The notes under the pieces: model-generated | Databases searched by the model: none | Told to the model about the DNA's origin: nothing | The model's input: the letters and a program-made list of their open reading frames with translations, nothing else | Position numbers and translations under genes: made by a program | DNA from: Epiperipatus broadwayi | Taxonomy: Eukaryota; Onychophora; Udeonychophora; Euonychophora; Peripatidae | Assembly (NCBI GenBank): GCA_028023455.1 | Contig: JAQFVV010012420.1 | Span: 9,009,194 to 9,073,193, forward strand | Direction: 5' to 3' | Length of the DNA: 64,000 bases | Part shown: in pieces, positions 48,701-52,819 of the stretch | Numbering within the stretch: position 1 is the stretch's first letter | Layout of the letters: each line of letters begins with the position of its first letter

Positions 48701-49131
48701 AATTTATTTTGAAAATACATCATAAAAACTTTAATCAAAAATAAATAAATTTTTTAATTGCATTGTATTCAGGGTTGAAGAAATCTCAACTTGATATTTT
48801 TCAAATTTCTCAATATAATTTTTGTTATAAAAAGCAAAAGCAAACAAAATGCACTTGTTTTAGTAGAGTTAAGTTGCAAATGCTATCAAAATTATAATGT
48901 ATAAGTCATGCAAACCATTTTAGCATTAATTTTGATTTTATAGTCAACAAAACTCATTATTCTTTTTAAAGATAAATATTAAGTTACAAAAAATTAATAT
49001 GAAACCATTTTTACCTGTATAGCTCTGACAATACCATGATCATGTGGTTCAACATCAGTGCCATCTATACTACCAGCTTTCAATGGATCATAAACTTTAG
49101 CAACAGGTGACCAATCAACAAGCCAATCCAT
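6365..49131 (-). CDS. SNRNP35: U11/U12 snRNP 35 kDa protein (SNRNP35), four coding exons
   Basis: Component of the U11/U12 di-snRNP of the minor spliceosome, acting in the nucleus on U12-type introns. Coding exons on the minus strand are 49131-49015, 42958-42860, 24606-24393 and 6774-6365. They splice in phase 0, 0 and 1 to a protein of about 279 residues; the human protein is about 246. The N terminus has the family's [13 protein letters not shown] block (residues 14-26) and the P-N-K region. An RRM follows, with RNP2 LFVTRL (56-61) and RNP1 KCYAFVEF (95-102). Next are [10 protein letters not shown] and [16 protein letters not shown], which are diagnostic for this protein, and then an Arg/Asp/Lys/Glu-rich tail. 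The ATG matches the family start. A 5' UTR intron is likely, because a TTTTATAG acceptor lies directly before the start. Oddities: RNP1 Gly is Cys96, and a nearby conserved Arg is Cys87. Introns are about 6.1, 18.3 and 17.6 kb and full of transposons. Confidence 0.95.
6780..7740. other. SNRNP35 intron 3, proximal part
   Basis: AT-rich intron sequence. A possible minus-strand tRNA-like fragment lies at 7270-7350, with GACTCAGGGGTTC resembling the copy near 48.5 kb. The plus-strand frame at 7436-7630 is hydrophobic AT-rich translation without support. Confidence 0.4.
7741..9135. repeat. 1.4-kb inverted duplication (palindrome) enclosing HHR repeats
   Basis: The left arm, about 7741-8308, is repeated in inverted orientation at about 8545-9135; about 235 bases separate them. 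The outer ~230 bases of each arm are not part of the 456-bp repeat, yet they match each other in inverse. They share, for example, the stretch TTATCAATTGTAAATTAATAT and the run around ATTTTCCTCTTTTTATGATT. The inner parts are HHR repeat units facing away from each other. So flanking DNA was duplicated together with the repeat. The minus frame at 7824-8033 lies in the left arm and is not supported as a gene. Confidence 0.7.
8028..8885. repeat. 456-bp HHR repeat cluster 1 (minus then plus units)
   Basis: A minus-oriented partial unit (8028-8308) is followed by about 1.25 plus-oriented units (8309-8885). Unit ends carry the marker GGCACTACTG.ATGGAGAGTTT. HHR cores are damaged: at about 8314 stem II is shortened, and near 8738 CTGACGA has become CTGACAA. 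Confidence 0.75.
9480..10930 (-). mobile_element. Decayed Jockey/CR1-like LINE, RT region
   Basis: The minus-strand translation, across several frames and stops, shows reverse transcriptase landmarks in order. These are [18 protein letters not shown] (near 10.2 kb), a [13 protein letters not shown] block (near 10.05 kb), and AVPQGSIL (near 9.9 kb). Before them comes a linker with [14 protein letters not shown], typical of the segment between endonuclease and RT. It is a dead 5'-to-3' fragment read from 10.93 down to 9.48 kb. The short minus frames at 9509-9721 and 10679-10915 are pieces of it. Confidence 0.6.
10985..14058. repeat. 456-bp HHR repeat cluster 2 (older, both orientations)
   Basis: Units or partial units, by eye: minus 10985-11410, minus 11875-12305, plus 12306-12545, plus 12545-12985, minus 13258-13715, minus 13716-13870, plus 13872-14058. 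All share CTCCATACAGTAGTGCCA or its complement at one end and a CTGATGA...GAAA-type core in the middle. These copies are more diverged from each other than those at 14.9-16.8 kb. One unit is interrupted by a LINE-A 3' fragment (11415-11870), and 12986-13257 is unrelated AT-rich DNA. Confidence 0.7.
11415..11870 (-). mobile_element. LINE-A 3'-end fragment inserted in an HHR unit
   Basis: The minus strand reads the C-terminal part of the LINE-A protein, including the zinc-knuckle-like VCKLCKEG...RHLLIEC (about 11.70-11.80 kb), and the LINE-A 3' end (GAAGCTACATTACATCACATC) near 11.42 kb. It splits a 456-bp repeat unit, so it arrived after that unit, or both moved together. Confidence 0.7.
14911..14923. 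repeat. Left target-site duplication of the HHR cluster (13 bp)
   Basis: AAATAATATATTT lies immediately left of the HHR cluster and is repeated exactly at 16835-16847 on its right. The LINE-A sequence continues across the two copies. Confidence 0.75.
15074..15132 (-). ncRNA. Hammerhead ribozyme motif, minus unit 1
   Basis: Minus strand: ATCCAA, AGC, TCCTCA, then CTGACGA, a stem-loop (GGC/GCC arms with flanking A.A), GAAAC, TAGTC, TGGGGA, TA, TTGGAT. Stem I is therefore two helices (ATCCAA/TTGGAT and TCCTCA/TGGGGA) around a small internal loop. Stem III is the short ACT/AGT. The cleavage triplet is GUC. All invariant core bases are present; stem II is short. Confidence 0.65.
15529..15587 (-). 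ncRNA. Hammerhead ribozyme motif, minus unit 2
   Basis: Same core and pairing as the motif at 15074-15132, 455 bases further on in the same orientation. The core CTGACGA ... GAAAC ... GTC is intact. Confidence 0.65.
15758..15816 (+). ncRNA. Hammerhead ribozyme motif, plus unit 1
   Basis: CTGACGA at 15773-15779, GAAAC at 15793-15797, predicted cleavage after C15802. Stem I pairs 15758-15763 (ATCCAA) with 15811-15816 (TTGGAT), and TCCTCA with TGGGGA. Stem III is ACT/AGT. Self-cleavage here and in the next unit would release an RNA of about 456 nt. Confidence 0.65.
16215..16273 (+). ncRNA. Hammerhead ribozyme motif, plus unit 2
   Basis: Same sequence as the motif at 15758-15816, about 457 bases downstream. 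Core and both stem I helices are intact. Confidence 0.65.
16671..16729 (+). ncRNA. Hammerhead ribozyme motif, plus unit 3
   Basis: Same as the two preceding plus-strand motifs, 456 bases downstream of 16215. Core is intact, and all three are in register with the unit repeat. Confidence 0.65.
16835..16847. repeat. Right target-site duplication of the HHR cluster (13 bp)
   Basis: Exact copy of 14911-14923. LINE-A coding sequence resumes at once to its right. Confidence 0.75.
16899..17540. repeat. Tandem duplications inside LINE-A P1
   Basis: A unit of about 81 bases (TGGAGAATATGTAATAGTGA start at 16901 and 16982, with a partial third near 17056) is followed by a unit of about 187 bases repeated twice (GAAGAAATCA at 17191 and 17378). 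The minus copy at 39.0-39.3 kb has single versions, so these arose after insertion. The 163-residue minus frame at 17064-17555 is a shadow of this duplication. Confidence 0.7.
19858..21098 (+). mobile_element. LINE-A copy P2, 5'-truncated
   Basis: Begins abruptly inside the RT domain with [14 protein letters not shown] (about 19.86 kb), directly after the 3' end of copy P1. It continues through the thumb and zinc-knuckle region to a 3' end CATAGTGCATCACATCGCC near 21.09 kb. Head-to-tail abutment of a 5'-truncated copy suggests target-primed insertion next to an existing 3' end. Multiple stops. Confidence 0.75.
21085..21605 (+). repeat. 456-bp HHR repeat, plus-oriented diverged copy
   Basis: A full unit with AGATCTAGATGCAGTGCTGT, a damaged core (CTGATAA in place of CTGATGA, GAAACTAGTC intact) near 21.41 kb, and the terminal marker GGCAATACTGTAGGGAGAGTT near 21.53 kb. 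It continues about 60 bases into a second unit. It starts where LINE-A P2 ends. Confidence 0.65.
21610..23650 (-). mobile_element. Probable decayed LINE, endonuclease region
   Basis: The minus-strand translation in broken frames gives [19 protein letters not shown] (about 22.6 kb), resembling the strand before the catalytic core of LINE apurinic-type endonucleases, and YNKYF-like segments further on. Together with the RT-region fragment at 9.5-10.9 kb in the same orientation, it could be the other half of one LINE split by the 11-21.6 kb insertions. That link is inference. A 30-base imperfect inverted repeat (about 23177-23206 with 23247-23278) sits inside. Confidence 0.35.
23650..24390. other. 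SNRNP35 intron 3, distal part
   Basis: AT-rich intron sequence up to the donor of exon 3. No element recognised. Confidence 0.5.
24393..24606 (-). CDS. SNRNP35: SNRNP35 coding exon 3 (residues 73-143, RRM core)
   Basis: 214 bases, beginning [14 protein letters not shown] after acceptor TATTTTCAG and ending WIPRRL plus the first base of a Gly codon before donor TTAG|GTAAAA. It holds RNP1 (KCYAFVEF) and the [11 protein letters not shown] segment characteristic of the 35 kDa protein. Cys replaces both a conserved Arg (residue 87, TGT where family Arg may be CGT) and the RNP1 Gly (residue 96, TGT for GGT). Confidence 0.95.
24610..26320. other. SNRNP35 intron 2, AT-rich with poly-A/T runs
   Basis: Contains several runs of more than ten A or T and a hammerhead-like vestige at 25143-25170. 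A second CTGATGA appears on the minus strand near 25.42 kb. No gene. The plus-strand frame at 25359-25607 is AT-rich translation. Confidence 0.45.
25143..25170 (+). repeat. Degenerate hammerhead-like core
   Basis: CTGAAGA, then AGGTTAATTGCTC, then TAAAACCCC. The order matches CUGANGA, stem II, GAAAC with the G of GAAA lost. On its own it is weak; it matters as one of several such cores in different repeats. Confidence 0.25.
26322..27217. mobile_element. Non-autonomous element with ~100-bp inverted ends
   Basis: About 100 bases at 26322-26418 recur inverted at 27106-27217; both carry GTTAATTCAGA.TGAAATTAATTTATCA in their own orientation. Between them a plus-strand open frame (26613-26903, 96 residues, rich in Ser/Thr/Asn/Ile) has less AT-biased composition than the flanks. 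A second piece, [20 protein letters not shown], lies just before it (26542-26604). An internal segment near 26430 is also repeated directly near 27250. I do not recognise the protein; it may be a degraded element protein. Confidence 0.5.
27398..28236. mobile_element. Foldback (hairpin) element, arms ~350-400 bp
   Basis: Nearly the whole stretch is one imperfect palindrome: about 27398-27817 pairs with about 27887-28236, leaving a loop of roughly 70 bases. Matching anchors include AAATTCCATTTACAGAA with its complement near 28.19 kb, and the pair around TATCTTTCTCTCAAACATAT near 27.61 and 28.08 kb. No open frame. It resembles a MITE or foldback element; no clear target-site duplication was found by eye. 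Confidence 0.65.
28228..30985. other. AT-rich intron 2 sequence with short direct repeats
   Basis: TTACATTAAATCTT followed by poly-A and TTGTTAAAGCAAC occurs near 28.23 and again near 28.56 kb, with a partial third near 28.70 kb. The remainder is poly-A/T-rich. The open frames at 30023-30235 and 30685-30906 are Phe/Ile/Leu-rich translations of low-complexity DNA and are not supported. Confidence 0.45.
30992..31594 (-). repeat. LTR (3' copy in element orientation)
   Basis: Bounded by TG...CA (plus-strand TGCTGTGTC to ATACTGCA). About 603 bp and matching 33192-33787 along its length. It differs from the other copy at scattered positions and by a short changed segment near 31.24 kb. Confidence 0.85.
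31595..31608 (-). promoter_or_regulatory. Polypurine tract next to the 3' LTR
   Basis: On the minus strand GAGTGGGGGAGGAG directly precedes the LTR start TGCAG, the expected place for plus-strand DNA priming. Confidence 0.7.
31608..32390 (-). pseudogene. Zinc knuckle and aspartic protease of the LTR element, fused to a Pol C-terminal remnant
   Basis: One frame runs from a CCHC knuckle ([14 protein letters not shown], near 32.36 kb) through [15 protein letters not shown] (ATG at 32261) to a retropepsin-like region: [14 protein letters not shown], with DSG as the catalytic motif, and later [10 protein letters not shown]. After a linker ending [10 protein letters not shown] the sequence jumps to a basic C-terminal remnant and a stop at 31608. 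In a second frame the remnant reads [12 protein letters not shown], like the end of many Gypsy integrases. The enzymes between are deleted. Confidence 0.75.
32410..32993 (-). pseudogene. Gag of the LTR element, interrupted
   Basis: Starts [15 protein letters not shown] at 32993. The capsid-like segment has the Gypsy gag pattern ([18 protein letters not shown], later [13 protein letters not shown]). It hits an in-frame TAG at 32741-32739 and then continues in the same frame as [14 protein letters not shown] through [11 protein letters not shown] to a stop near 32415. The single in-frame stop suggests a nonsense mutation. The zinc knuckle follows in a different frame. Confidence 0.75.
33192..33787 (-). 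repeat. LTR (5' copy in element orientation)
   Basis: About 596 bp with the same TG...CA ends. Just inside it on the minus strand comes TATTGGCGCA, a plausible primer-binding start that occurs again about 50 bases further in, as TGGCGCAGTCGGCAC. Confidence 0.85.
35160..35750 (-). pseudogene. LINE-A reverse transcriptase region (M1)
   Basis: From 35747: [37 protein letters not shown] and [14 protein letters not shown] (motif A region). From 35389: [17 protein letters not shown], then [19 protein letters not shown]. The expected F/YADD box reads FADV, lacking the second catalytic Asp. The same one-residue shortening is seen in the two plus-strand copies. Confidence 0.7.
36192..36205. repeat. 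Target-site duplication left of the Penelope-like element
   Basis: ATTCATTCTTTTAA here matches ATTCATCCTTTTAA at 38724-38737 with one difference. LINE-A sequence is continuous when one copy and the insert are removed. Confidence 0.7.
36495..36860 (-). pseudogene. Penelope-like GIY-YIG endonuclease domain
   Basis: Residues [13 protein letters not shown] (GIY part), [16 protein letters not shown] (YIG part plus the conserved Arg) and a later NLEIHLE lie in the C-terminal position expected for canonical Penelope-like elements. Relative to the consensus, GIY is VYN and YIG is YYG. This domain makes the nick used for target priming in the family. Confidence 0.8.
37151..37819 (-). pseudogene. Penelope-like reverse transcriptase core
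   Basis: A 222-residue open piece starts [20 protein letters not shown] (the HK..P.RPI motif). Motif A is [11 protein letters not shown], motif B is the [17 protein letters not shown] stretch, and motif C is [11 protein letters not shown]. All three catalytic Asp (one in motif A, two in YVDD) are present. The frame ends soon after LDLHIQREH; the thumb continues in another frame. Confidence 0.88.
38724..38737. repeat. Target-site duplication right of the Penelope-like element
   Basis: ATTCATCCTTTTAA, 13 of 14 identical to 36192-36205. Confidence 0.7.
40076..40500 (-). pseudogene. LINE-A ORF1 SGNH/esterase-like domain
   Basis: The reading starts [20 protein letters not shown] near 40.5 kb, has one stop near 40.39 kb, then [20 protein letters not shown] and later [14 protein letters not shown] and [18 protein letters not shown] stands where SGNH hydrolases have the catalytic GDS, so the nucleophile Ser is lost. 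The Asp-x-x-His of block V (D-G-L-H) is intact. The family role is thought to be membrane or lipid interaction of ORF1p; in this copy it is inactive. Confidence 0.65.
41245..41543. repeat. Near-perfect 124-bp-arm hairpin with a hammerhead at its apex
   Basis: Left arm 41245-41368 and right arm 41421-41543 are complementary with about three differences (one base near each end and one extra T in a T run). The loop is 52 bases. No open frame. The left-arm/loop boundary contains a complete hammerhead motif on the minus strand. The near-identity of the arms implies a recent origin or ongoing arm-to-arm correction. The plus-strand frame at 41260-41499 is an accident of this structure. Confidence 0.85.
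41348..41403 (-). ncRNA. Hammerhead ribozyme, intact core
   Basis: Minus strand, 56 nt. Stem I is GTCCC...TTCTCA pairing with TGGGGA...GGGAC (about 11 bp with an internal loop and two G.U pairs). Then CTGAAGA, stem II GACC-CATA-GGTC, GAAA, a minimal stem III ACC/GGT with no loop, and cleavage site GTC. Predicted cleavage falls between 41361 and 41360. Every invariant core position matches (C3 U4 G5 A6 N7 G8 A9, G12 A13 A14, A15.1-U16.1, H17=C). The very short stem III is typical of ribozymes found in Penelope-like elements and retrozymes. The sequence differs from the 456-bp family HHR. Confidence 0.85.
41560..42838. other. Intron 2, start-proximal AT-rich sequence
   Basis: No gene or element recognised between the hairpin and SNRNP35 exon 2. 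The frame at 41509-41796 is unsupported. Confidence 0.45.
42839..42857. repeat. (ATT)n microsatellite at the exon 2 donor
   Basis: About six ATT repeats on the minus strand, beginning at donor position +3 of SNRNP35 exon 2. Confidence 0.8.
42860..42958 (-). CDS. SNRNP35: SNRNP35 coding exon 2 (residues 40-72)
   Basis: 99 bases, 33 codons, phase 0 on both sides. The acceptor is TTTATTTCTAG|GCA and the donor TTTCAG|GTTATTATT. It encodes the P-N-K motif and the first RRM strand with RNP2 (LFVTRL). The donor is immediately followed by an ATT microsatellite, making positions +3 to +6 a weak match to the GTAAGT consensus. Confidence 0.93.
42965..44840. other. Intron 1, AT-rich, one unassigned open frame
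   Basis: A plus-strand frame at 43824-44054 (about 76 residues, [20 protein letters not shown] and onward) follows a splice-acceptor-like GGATTTCAG, but it has no recognised domain and no partner exon. I treat it as unassigned. The rest is AT-rich with poly-A/T runs. Confidence 0.35.
44850..47230 (+). mobile_element. Decayed RTE-type LINE, nearly full length
   Basis: The plus-strand translation across many frame breaks shows endonuclease pieces ([19 protein letters not shown], an FNAKI-like piece, DKFGYGHRN near 45.13 kb). RT pieces follow (DDWKN, a NYRPI-like region, [15 protein letters not shown] near 46.2 kb, [18 protein letters not shown] near 46.3 kb), and then thumb pieces ([24 protein letters not shown] near 46.7 kb, here split by a break). 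It matches the copy at 51.4-52.8 kb where they overlap. Small internal duplications and (TA)n lie near 46.0 kb. It is far more decayed than the 51-kb copy and located in SNRNP35 intron 1. Confidence 0.7.
47240..48460. other. Intron 1, no element recognised
   Basis: Holds a 60-residue minus-strand open frame (47715-47533, [19 protein letters not shown] start) of more normal composition than its surroundings. I cannot assign it, and it may be a degraded retroelement fragment. Otherwise AT-rich. Confidence 0.35.
48465..48555 (+). repeat. tRNA-derived SINE
   Basis: TTTAGCACAATGGTAGA is a good A box. After GACTCAGAGGTTCC comes GGAACAATTCTC at B-box distance, and then an AAATAAATAAATAAA tail. The layout (tRNA head, short body, simple A-rich tail) is that of a short SINE. 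Related weaker copies may lie near 3.6 and 7.3 kb. Confidence 0.5.
49015..49131 (-). CDS. SNRNP35: SNRNP35 coding exon 1 (residues 1-39)
   Basis: Starts with ATG at 49131-49129 and encodes 39 codons ending GIVRAIQ, followed by donor CAG|GTAAAAA. The [13 protein letters not shown] block is the conserved N-terminal signature. Directly upstream of ATG, TTTAATTTTATAG looks like an acceptor, so a 5' UTR exon and the promoter probably lie further right. I could not locate them. Confidence 0.93.
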
Positions 49132-49139
49132 TTTTCTAT

Positions 49140-49790
49140 AAAATTAAATGATATACAAATTTAAATACATATTAAGTCTTAAAAATTTACACACCTACAA
49201 ATTATATAAAATATCATTGACAAAATGGTTGTAAATTAATTTAAAATTTTATACTGAATATAAATATATTGTAACAGGATAAATGGAACAAGTATCTACA
49301 ATAACTTCCAAATATAACCATTCAACAATATCTTTATACATAGATTCACTTCAATACCATTTATCATCCATCAAAATGAGTCCTGTGTATATTTACTCAT
49401 TATGCTTGAATTCTCCACCTCTAAGTATATTCTAAATATCAATGCTATCTTTGAAGTTTTGAAACTAACATTGTTTTTTTTTAATTTAGTGTAAATTTAC
49501 ATTTTAAGCAAATAATTTTCAGTGTTTAGACTCAAAATATGCTAAAAAAATAATATTTTTTGTCCTTTTGGATAACTTATAAAATTTCTCTTTCTCTTCC
49601 TGTCTTTATAAAAATTTCCTTTTTTTTTTTTTTTATCTTCATCTATTTTGTTCTCTTTGGTCATTATTGCTATTAAGATCCCCAAATATTATTTCTAAGA
49701 ACATATCGATGATTCTTATAAACCATTTTCTTTATATATTAGTATACTCGTACCTATTTCGTCATTCTCTTGAAATATTTATTCACCTTA
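49140..49790. other. Region immediately upstream of SNRNP35 exon 1
   Basis: Probably a 5' UTR intron or promoter-proximal DNA. AT-rich with a T16-like run near 49.62 kb. I cannot place a promoter or 5' UTR exon. Confidence 0.4.
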
Positions 49791-49795
49791 ATATT

Positions 49796-50090
49796 ATTAG
49801 AAGGGATTTGAAGTCATTTTCAAACTTCCTAGTTATTCACTCCATCTTATATAACTGAAACACATCCGTCCACTACATGTGAAAAAGATAAATGATCTCA
49901 AATATGTATTTTGTGCTGAACCAGCATTCATCAGTTAATCCTCATCACCATCTCCCACACATATAATGGAGATCACTTATATTTTTCACGTAGTTCATGT
50001 ATATCGGTTGTATAGGATGTTAAGTGGATAGCGGTAGGGAGTTTGAAAGTTTAAATTCAAATCCTTTCTAATTACATTAAGTTCAGTATA
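49796..50090. repeat. Foldback repeat related to the 5.2-kb SINE-like repeat
   Basis: 49796-49863 and about 49990-50085 are inverted copies (e.g. GGGATTTGAA...TTTCAAACTTCCTAGT versus GGTAGGGAGTTTGAAAGTT...TTCAAATCC). The left part through 49980 matches 5211-5400 in the same orientation. It includes the minus-strand CTGATGA box (complement of 49928-49934), followed by ATGCTGGTTCAGCA. So two copies of the repeat face each other here. Confidence 0.6.
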
Positions 50091-50099
50091 GACAATATA

Positions 50100-51420
50100 T
50101 TTGTATTTAAATATTTCATCTTAATATTTTATATAATTTCCATTTCATCATCTTAAATCGCATGTTTTTGTTTCTTTCTATATATTACTCCTTCTACTTT
50201 AACTTGTAATTCATTTTTTATCACTTCCACTACATCATGATGATCATCTGTTAATATTTGTTCTTTAAAAATCCTCTAGTCATTTATTTCTTTTGAAGAA
50301 GTATTCTATTTATTTTTCTTTACAATACCTCACAAATTTTCTACCATCTTCATTTCAAATTCAGCTTTATCAATTTTAATTTCTAGCAATTTACTATTTT
50401 TGAACTTTTATGCAATTTCAATGTCTTTTAACTCTATTATTGCTAATACCCCATTTTCCCTATCGTCTACAATTGCATTGTAAATATAAATTTGTCAATC
50501 GTTTTAATACCTTGCAATACTGTATTAAAATTATTTTCTTTCTCATCTCTATTATCTTTTTCTGCATTAATTTTATTCTCATTCACTTTCAATTCTATTT
50601 CTTCCTTTGCTTCATTTTAAATTGGTCCACTTACAGTCTGACATTGCATTGTTTAATATCATCTATCTGTTTCACCTTACATTTTAAGTAATTCTGTACA
50701 ATTTCAAACTTTTCTAATTTTATTGCTTTAATAAACTTTATTCATTTGATCTTCCAAAATCTTCTGCCCATGCTTACTTTCTAACCTATCCTATTCTTAC
50801 TTTCCCTTTCTATTTGTTGCCCTTTTATCATATTCTCCATAATTTCCATTCATCTCTATTTGATATCGCTTTTTCAATATAGTTTCTATACATTCCACGG
50901 TATTCTCATGAATTTCTATTGCTTCTCTATTAATCTGGTTTTAAATTTTGTCAGATTAAAGTCCGGTTTTAAATTTTGCTTCATTTGTTCTTACCCAATA
51001 CTACATTCTGGCTAACTTTCCTCTATTTTGTTTTCTAAGTATACTGGTCCCATTCTATTGTTGCTGCCCCTTCTTTATTTGTAATAACATTTCCATTATC
51101 TAGCTCATATCACATGCCTTTGGTACTGGATTTTCTACTTTTTACTACTTCTTTTTGAACTATTGGCTTTACTTTTGCATTTATTTTTTTAAAAAATGTT
51201 TTAGCATGAGAATAAAATTTACTTCTCATCAATCATTTCCCCTAAGAACTGCTTATATCTTTAAATAAGTTTGTTTTTCTCATCTCACTTTTCTTTTTCT
51301 TAAATTATAATTTTCTTATATTTTATTACTCTCCCCAACATAAATTTATCTCATGGCAAGATTTCTCACTTCATTTCAAAGTGTTAAATTTATTTTATCC
51401 TGCTCTATTTACATTTATCA
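50100..51420. other. Pyrimidine-rich (minus-strand purine-rich) decayed sequence
   Basis: The plus strand is C/T-rich and the minus-strand translation is Glu/Lys/Ile-rich with many stops, resembling degraded coiled-coil LINE ORF1 DNA such as that in LINE-A near 40.7 kb. No motif secures it. The plus frame at 50410-50691 is unsupported. Confidence 0.3.
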
Positions 51421-51424
51421 CATA

Positions 51425-52815
51425 CTACTTCAATAAAGATGTACCAGATGATTGAAAGAATGCAGTATTAATATTTAAAAAAGGTGATAAAGATATGAGA
51501 AATTACAAACCTATCAGCCTTTTATCAAAATATTTACCAAGATAATTACAACTAGTCTACAGAGAACATTGGATTTCCACCAACCAAGAAAACAAGCTGG
51601 ATTTAAAAGTGATTTTAGTACAGTAGATCATATCCAGATATTGAGAGAAGTTATAGAAAGGACAAATGAATATGAGTTGCTATTATGTTTTGGATTTGTA
51701 GATTATGAAAGGCATTTGATTCTATAAACATTTCTTCAGTGATTAAAGCATTGAATCGTAAAGATATAGATCCAGGATATTATCATATTTTAAAGAATAT
51801 TTATAAAAATGCAACAGCAACAATTAGATTACATAATGATACTAGGAAAATCAACATGGAGAAGGGTGTAAGACCGGGCGACTTCATATCTCCAAAACTT
51901 TTTACAACAATGCTGCAAGACGTATTTTGTGGATTAAAATGGAAAGCTAAAGGAGTGAAAGTAAATAGAGATTATTTAAGTAATTTAGATTTCTGCAGAT
52001 GACGTAGTTGTTTTTAAGATCAGACATTTTACGGTAATATCTCCACACTAAAACTCAATATATTTATATTAGTTGTTTTTGCAAATAATGTTTTAGAGCT
52101 GCAGGAAATGTGGCAGGAGTTATCACATGAAAGTAGGACTAAAGATAAATGTTAAAAAGATTTAAGTAATGTTTAATCGATTTGCTCAAAATATGAAAAT
52201 AAAGATTATGATGAGCTAAAATAAGTTAACAGTTACAAATACCTTGGTCAGATTATTAATACAGATGGAAACATAATGGATGAAATTAATCATAGAATTA
52301 AACTTGGTTGGAGTGCTTTTGGTAGAAATAACTTGATACTAAAAGGAAATATGCCTGTGTTTGAAAAGGAAGGTTTTTAATAAATGTGTTTTACCAGCTC
52401 TTACTTATGGATCTGAGACTTGAACACTTAATAGAAGAGCAATACAGAGACTTCAGACCACTCAAAGAAGTATGGAAAGATGCATGTTGGGAATAACAAG
52501 AGATCGAAAACGCAATATATGGGTAAGAGAACAAACAGGTGTTACTGACCTCATTGAAAAAATTAAGTGGAGTTGGGCTGGACATATTGCTAGAAGAGAA
52601 GATAATAGATGGACAATTGAAATTTTAGATTGGATTCCAAGAGATTGTAAAAATTCCAGAAAAAGATTGCATATGAGATGGATGGATGAAATAAGAAAGT
52701 GTGCAGGGGTGATGTGGAGAAGAGAAGCTAAAGATCGGAGATGGATTGAACCTGGAGACTCTCATCCTGCAGTGGATTGATAATGGTTGCTGATGATAAT
52801 GATGATGACTTCAAT
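51425..52815 (+). mobile_element. RTE-type LINE, 5'-truncated
   Basis: Starts abruptly at VPDD (RT N-side). RT pieces: ENKLDLK-like region near 51.6 kb, [19 protein letters not shown] near 51.65 kb, and from 51739 MIKALNRKDIDPGYYHILKN to VRPGDFISPKLFTTML. The catalytic box reads SADDVVV across a frame break near 51.99 kb. The conserved RTE C-terminal part is open from 52472 (MERCMLGITRDRKRN, WSWAGHIARREDNRW, RWMDEIRKCAGV, HPAVD stop). The 3' tail has TGATGATAATGATGATGACT, the simple repeat typical of RTE ends. Best-preserved LINE coding stretch in the window. Confidence 0.85.
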
Positions 52816-52819
52816 TCAC

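Noticed and set aside
49015-49131. U12-type (AT-AC or ATATCC) introns in SNRNP35 itself
   Set aside because: All three introns have GT-AG ends without the U12-type donor consensus.
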